From: an uncultured Eubacterium sp.
GTDB lineage: Bacteria > Bacillota > Clostridia > Lachnospirales > Lachnospiraceae
Reading direction: 5' to 3'
Length of the DNA: 64,000 nucleotides
Assembly: GCA_910578975.1 (NCBI GenBank)
Contig: CAJTRZ010000007.1
Location: forward strand, 1 to 64,000
In this document: one piece after another, positions 63,084 through 64,000 of the stretch
Layout of the letters: each line of letters begins with the position of its first letter
How positions within the stretch are numbered: position 1 is the stretch's first letter
Position numbers and translations under genes: made by a program
The notes under the pieces: model-generated
Database searches by the model: none
Told to the model about the DNA's origin: nothing
What the model saw: only the letters and a program-made list of their open reading frames with translations

Positions 63084-63102
63084 GGTCACTAAAAAGGTCA
63101 GT
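63084..63102 (+). promoter_or_regulatory. Right arm-type integrase sites (copy 2)
   Basis: GGTCACT at 63084-63090 and GGTCAGT at 63096-63102. Confidence 0.65.
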
Positions 63103-63105
63103 AGC

Positions 63106-63142
63106 ACAAAAATAAGGCTCTCCCACTCTCGGGAAAGCCTTT
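63106..63142 (-). terminator. Element-borne terminator now serving rpsF-ssb-rpsR
   Basis: Same stem as the original chromosomal rpsR terminator at 44562-44603, loop GAGAGT, T-run ATTTTTG. It lies 14 bp after the rpsR stop and is the only terminator the interrupted operon now has nearby. Confidence 0.85.
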
Positions 63143-63155
63143 AAAAATCATTATT

Positions 63156-63419
63156 TTACTCAACTGTATATGGCATTAATGCGATATTTCTAGCTCTCTT
63201 AATTGCTGTTGTAAGAGCTCTCTGATGTCTTGCACATGTACCTGTCATTCTTCTTGGAAGAATTTTACCTCTTTCAGATACAAATCTCTTTAATGTTGCT
63301 ACATCTTTATAATCGATTGCCTTATTTTCGCTTGCGCAGAATGCACAAACTTTTTTTCTTCTACGACCGCCTCTTCTTCTCATTGGAGAATCTGGTCTTT
63401 CACTCTTATTATATGGCAT
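63156..63419 (-). CDS. rpsR: 30S ribosomal protein S18, integration target
   Basis: 87 residues: basic N-terminus (M-R-R-R-G-G-R-R-R-K-K) with C-A-F-C, core D-Y-K-D-V-A-T-L-K-R-F-V-S-E-R-G-K-I-L-P-R-R and C-terminus M-P-Y-T-V-E. The last nine codons and stop lie in or beside the 28-bp att core and are supplied by the element. The penultimate codon is GAG here but GAA in the displaced host end at 44620, a silent change. TAGGAGG precedes the ATG. Third gene of rpsF-ssb-rpsR. Confidence 0.97.
   Translation of the reverse strand: MPYNKSERPDSPMRRRGGRRRKKVCAFCASENKAIDYKDVATLKRFVSERGKILPRRMTGTCARHQRALTTAIKRARNIALMPYTVE
63160..63187. repeat. attR core inside the rpsR 3' end (copy 3 of 3)
   Basis: 28-bp core continuous with the rpsR coding sequence to the right. 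Confidence 0.93.
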
Positions 63420-63439
63420 AACTTGACCTCCTAATTTAA

Positions 63440-63889
63440 TTAAAAGTTAAATGGTAACCCTGAATCATCTACATTGTCAGGAATATTCATAAACCCATCT
63501 CCTGCCGGAGCTGTTGGCGCTGACACTGCAGGTGCCTGAGCAAATCCTGCATTATTATCAGATGCTGCCTTACTCTCTGCAAATTCTTGATTCTCTACTA
63601 CTACTTCTGTAGTATAAACCGTCTTACCATCCTTGTCCTGATAGCTTCCTGTCTGAATGCGACCCTCTGCTACAATCTTTGTTCCCTGATGAAAATACTT
63701 TTCTGCAAACTCACCACTTCTACCAAATGCTACGCATCTGATAAAATCAGCTGTCTGTTCTCCATCTCTTCTAAACCGTCTATCTACTGCCAATGTATAT
63801 CTTGCAATAGCTAACTGACCATCACCTGATGTTGAATATCTAACTTCAGGATCACGAGTCAAACGACCCATAAGTATAACCTTATTCAT
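63440..63889 (-). CDS. ssb: Single-stranded DNA-binding protein
   Basis: 149 residues: OB fold starting M-N-K-V-I-L-M-G-R-L-T-R-D-P-E-V-R-Y, short Ala/Pro-rich linker and the acidic tip D-D-S-G-L-P-F-N-F that binds partner proteins. Between rpsF and rpsR as in most Firmicutes; AGGAAG upstream. SSB may also serve replication of the adjacent element (inference). Confidence 0.96.
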   Translation of the reverse strand: MNKVILMGRLTRDPEVRYSTSGDGQLAIARYTLAVDRRFRRDGEQTADFIRCVAFGRSGEFAEKYFHQGTKIVAEGRIQTGSYQDKDGKTVYTTEVVVENQEFAESKAASDNNAGFAQAPAVSAPTAPAGDGFMNIPDNVDDSGLPFNF

Positions 63890-63913
63890 ATTATCTTCCT
63901 CTTTTCTAACAAA

Positions 63914-64000
63914 CTATGCTTCCACTGCAATGGACATAAATCTGAGGATGTTTTCCATAATACGAAGCTGGCCTTCTATTTCGCTTGGAGCCTTTACATT
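63914..64000 (-). CDS. rpsF: 30S ribosomal protein S6, C-terminal end (partial)
   Basis: The last 28 codons read N-V-K-A-P-S-E-I-E-G-Q-L-R-I-M-E-N-I-L-R-F and end at TAG. They match the C-terminal part of S6 and are cut by the window edge. Position upstream of ssb confirms it. Confidence 0.9.
   Translation of the reverse strand, partial: NVKAPSEIEGQLRIMENILRFMSIAVEA

Larger units (their letters stand above)
53890..63159. mobile_element. Integrated element, copy 2 (9,270 bp, tandem)
   Basis: Head-to-tail repeat of copy 1. All encoded proteins are the same and I saw no base difference in the stretches compared by eye. Right boundary is the core inside rpsR. Confidence 0.92.

Noticed and set aside
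44620..63187. Complete prophage or conjugative element
   Set aside because: No terminase, portal, capsid, tail, lysin, relaxase, coupling protein or type IV secretion genes are present; only integration, control and replication functions are visible.

Overview
The window is AT-rich, low-GC Firmicutes DNA. The gene content points to a gut-type Lachnospiraceae (Clostridia): spoVG, split glgC/glgD, a DnaD/DnaI primosome pair, a circularly permuted GH3 beta-glucosidase, BspA-like leucine-rich repeats, an aconitase-like hydratase and Clostridia-style lipoproteins. I cannot name the species from sequence alone.

Positions 1-44,600 are ordinary chromosome. A minus-strand run, pth-mfd-PrsA-like lipoprotein-D,D-carboxypeptidase, covers translation quality control, transcription-coupled repair and wall maturation. 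It is followed by a 1313-residue secreted beta-helix/LRR protein, spoVG, and the glgC-glgD operon for ADP-glucose synthesis. Plus-strand genes murC, dnaD, dnaI and prs follow. Then come an RHS/YD-repeat polymorphic toxin with a lipoprotein directly downstream, a YhaN/YhaO-like DNA repair pair, an M29 aminopeptidase, a membrane-anchored protein of unknown function, glgB, an aconitase-family hydratase, a glycosyltransferase-acyltransferase pair, the GH3 enzyme, paaK with an ACT-domain protein, a secreted SH3/muramidase-like protein and fabG. Most units end in clear intrinsic terminators, several of them bidirectional between convergent genes.

Positions 44,620-63,159 hold the most unusual part: two head-to-tail copies of a 9,270-bp integrated element at the 3' end of rpsR (S18). 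A 28-bp core occurs three times. It encodes the last codons of rpsR. The element also carries its own version of the rpsR transcription terminator, so the interrupted host gene keeps both its C-terminus and its terminator. Each copy encodes a Tn916-type tyrosine integrase, several small proteins, a short XRE regulator, two tiny membrane peptides, a helical protein of unknown function, a Cys-rich 57-residue protein, a P4-type primase-helicase, an excisionase-like HTH protein and a divergently transcribed XRE repressor. I see no capsid, packaging, relaxase or conjugation gene. The layout suggests a self-replicating, non-packaging satellite or integrative-plasmid type of element. Its non-coding DNA is rich in structure: paired arm-type integrase sites, a hairpin-rich 280-bp locus ending in a terminator, three CCGAA-type iterons, a 31-bp inverted repeat beside the primase gene, and a 13-bp motif occurring four times.

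The window ends in the normal rpsF-ssb-rpsR operon on the minus strand, whose last gene is the integration target. Copy 2 looked identical to copy 1 wherever I compared them. The encoded proteins are the same throughout, so the duplication is either very recent or an assembly effect of a replicating circular form.
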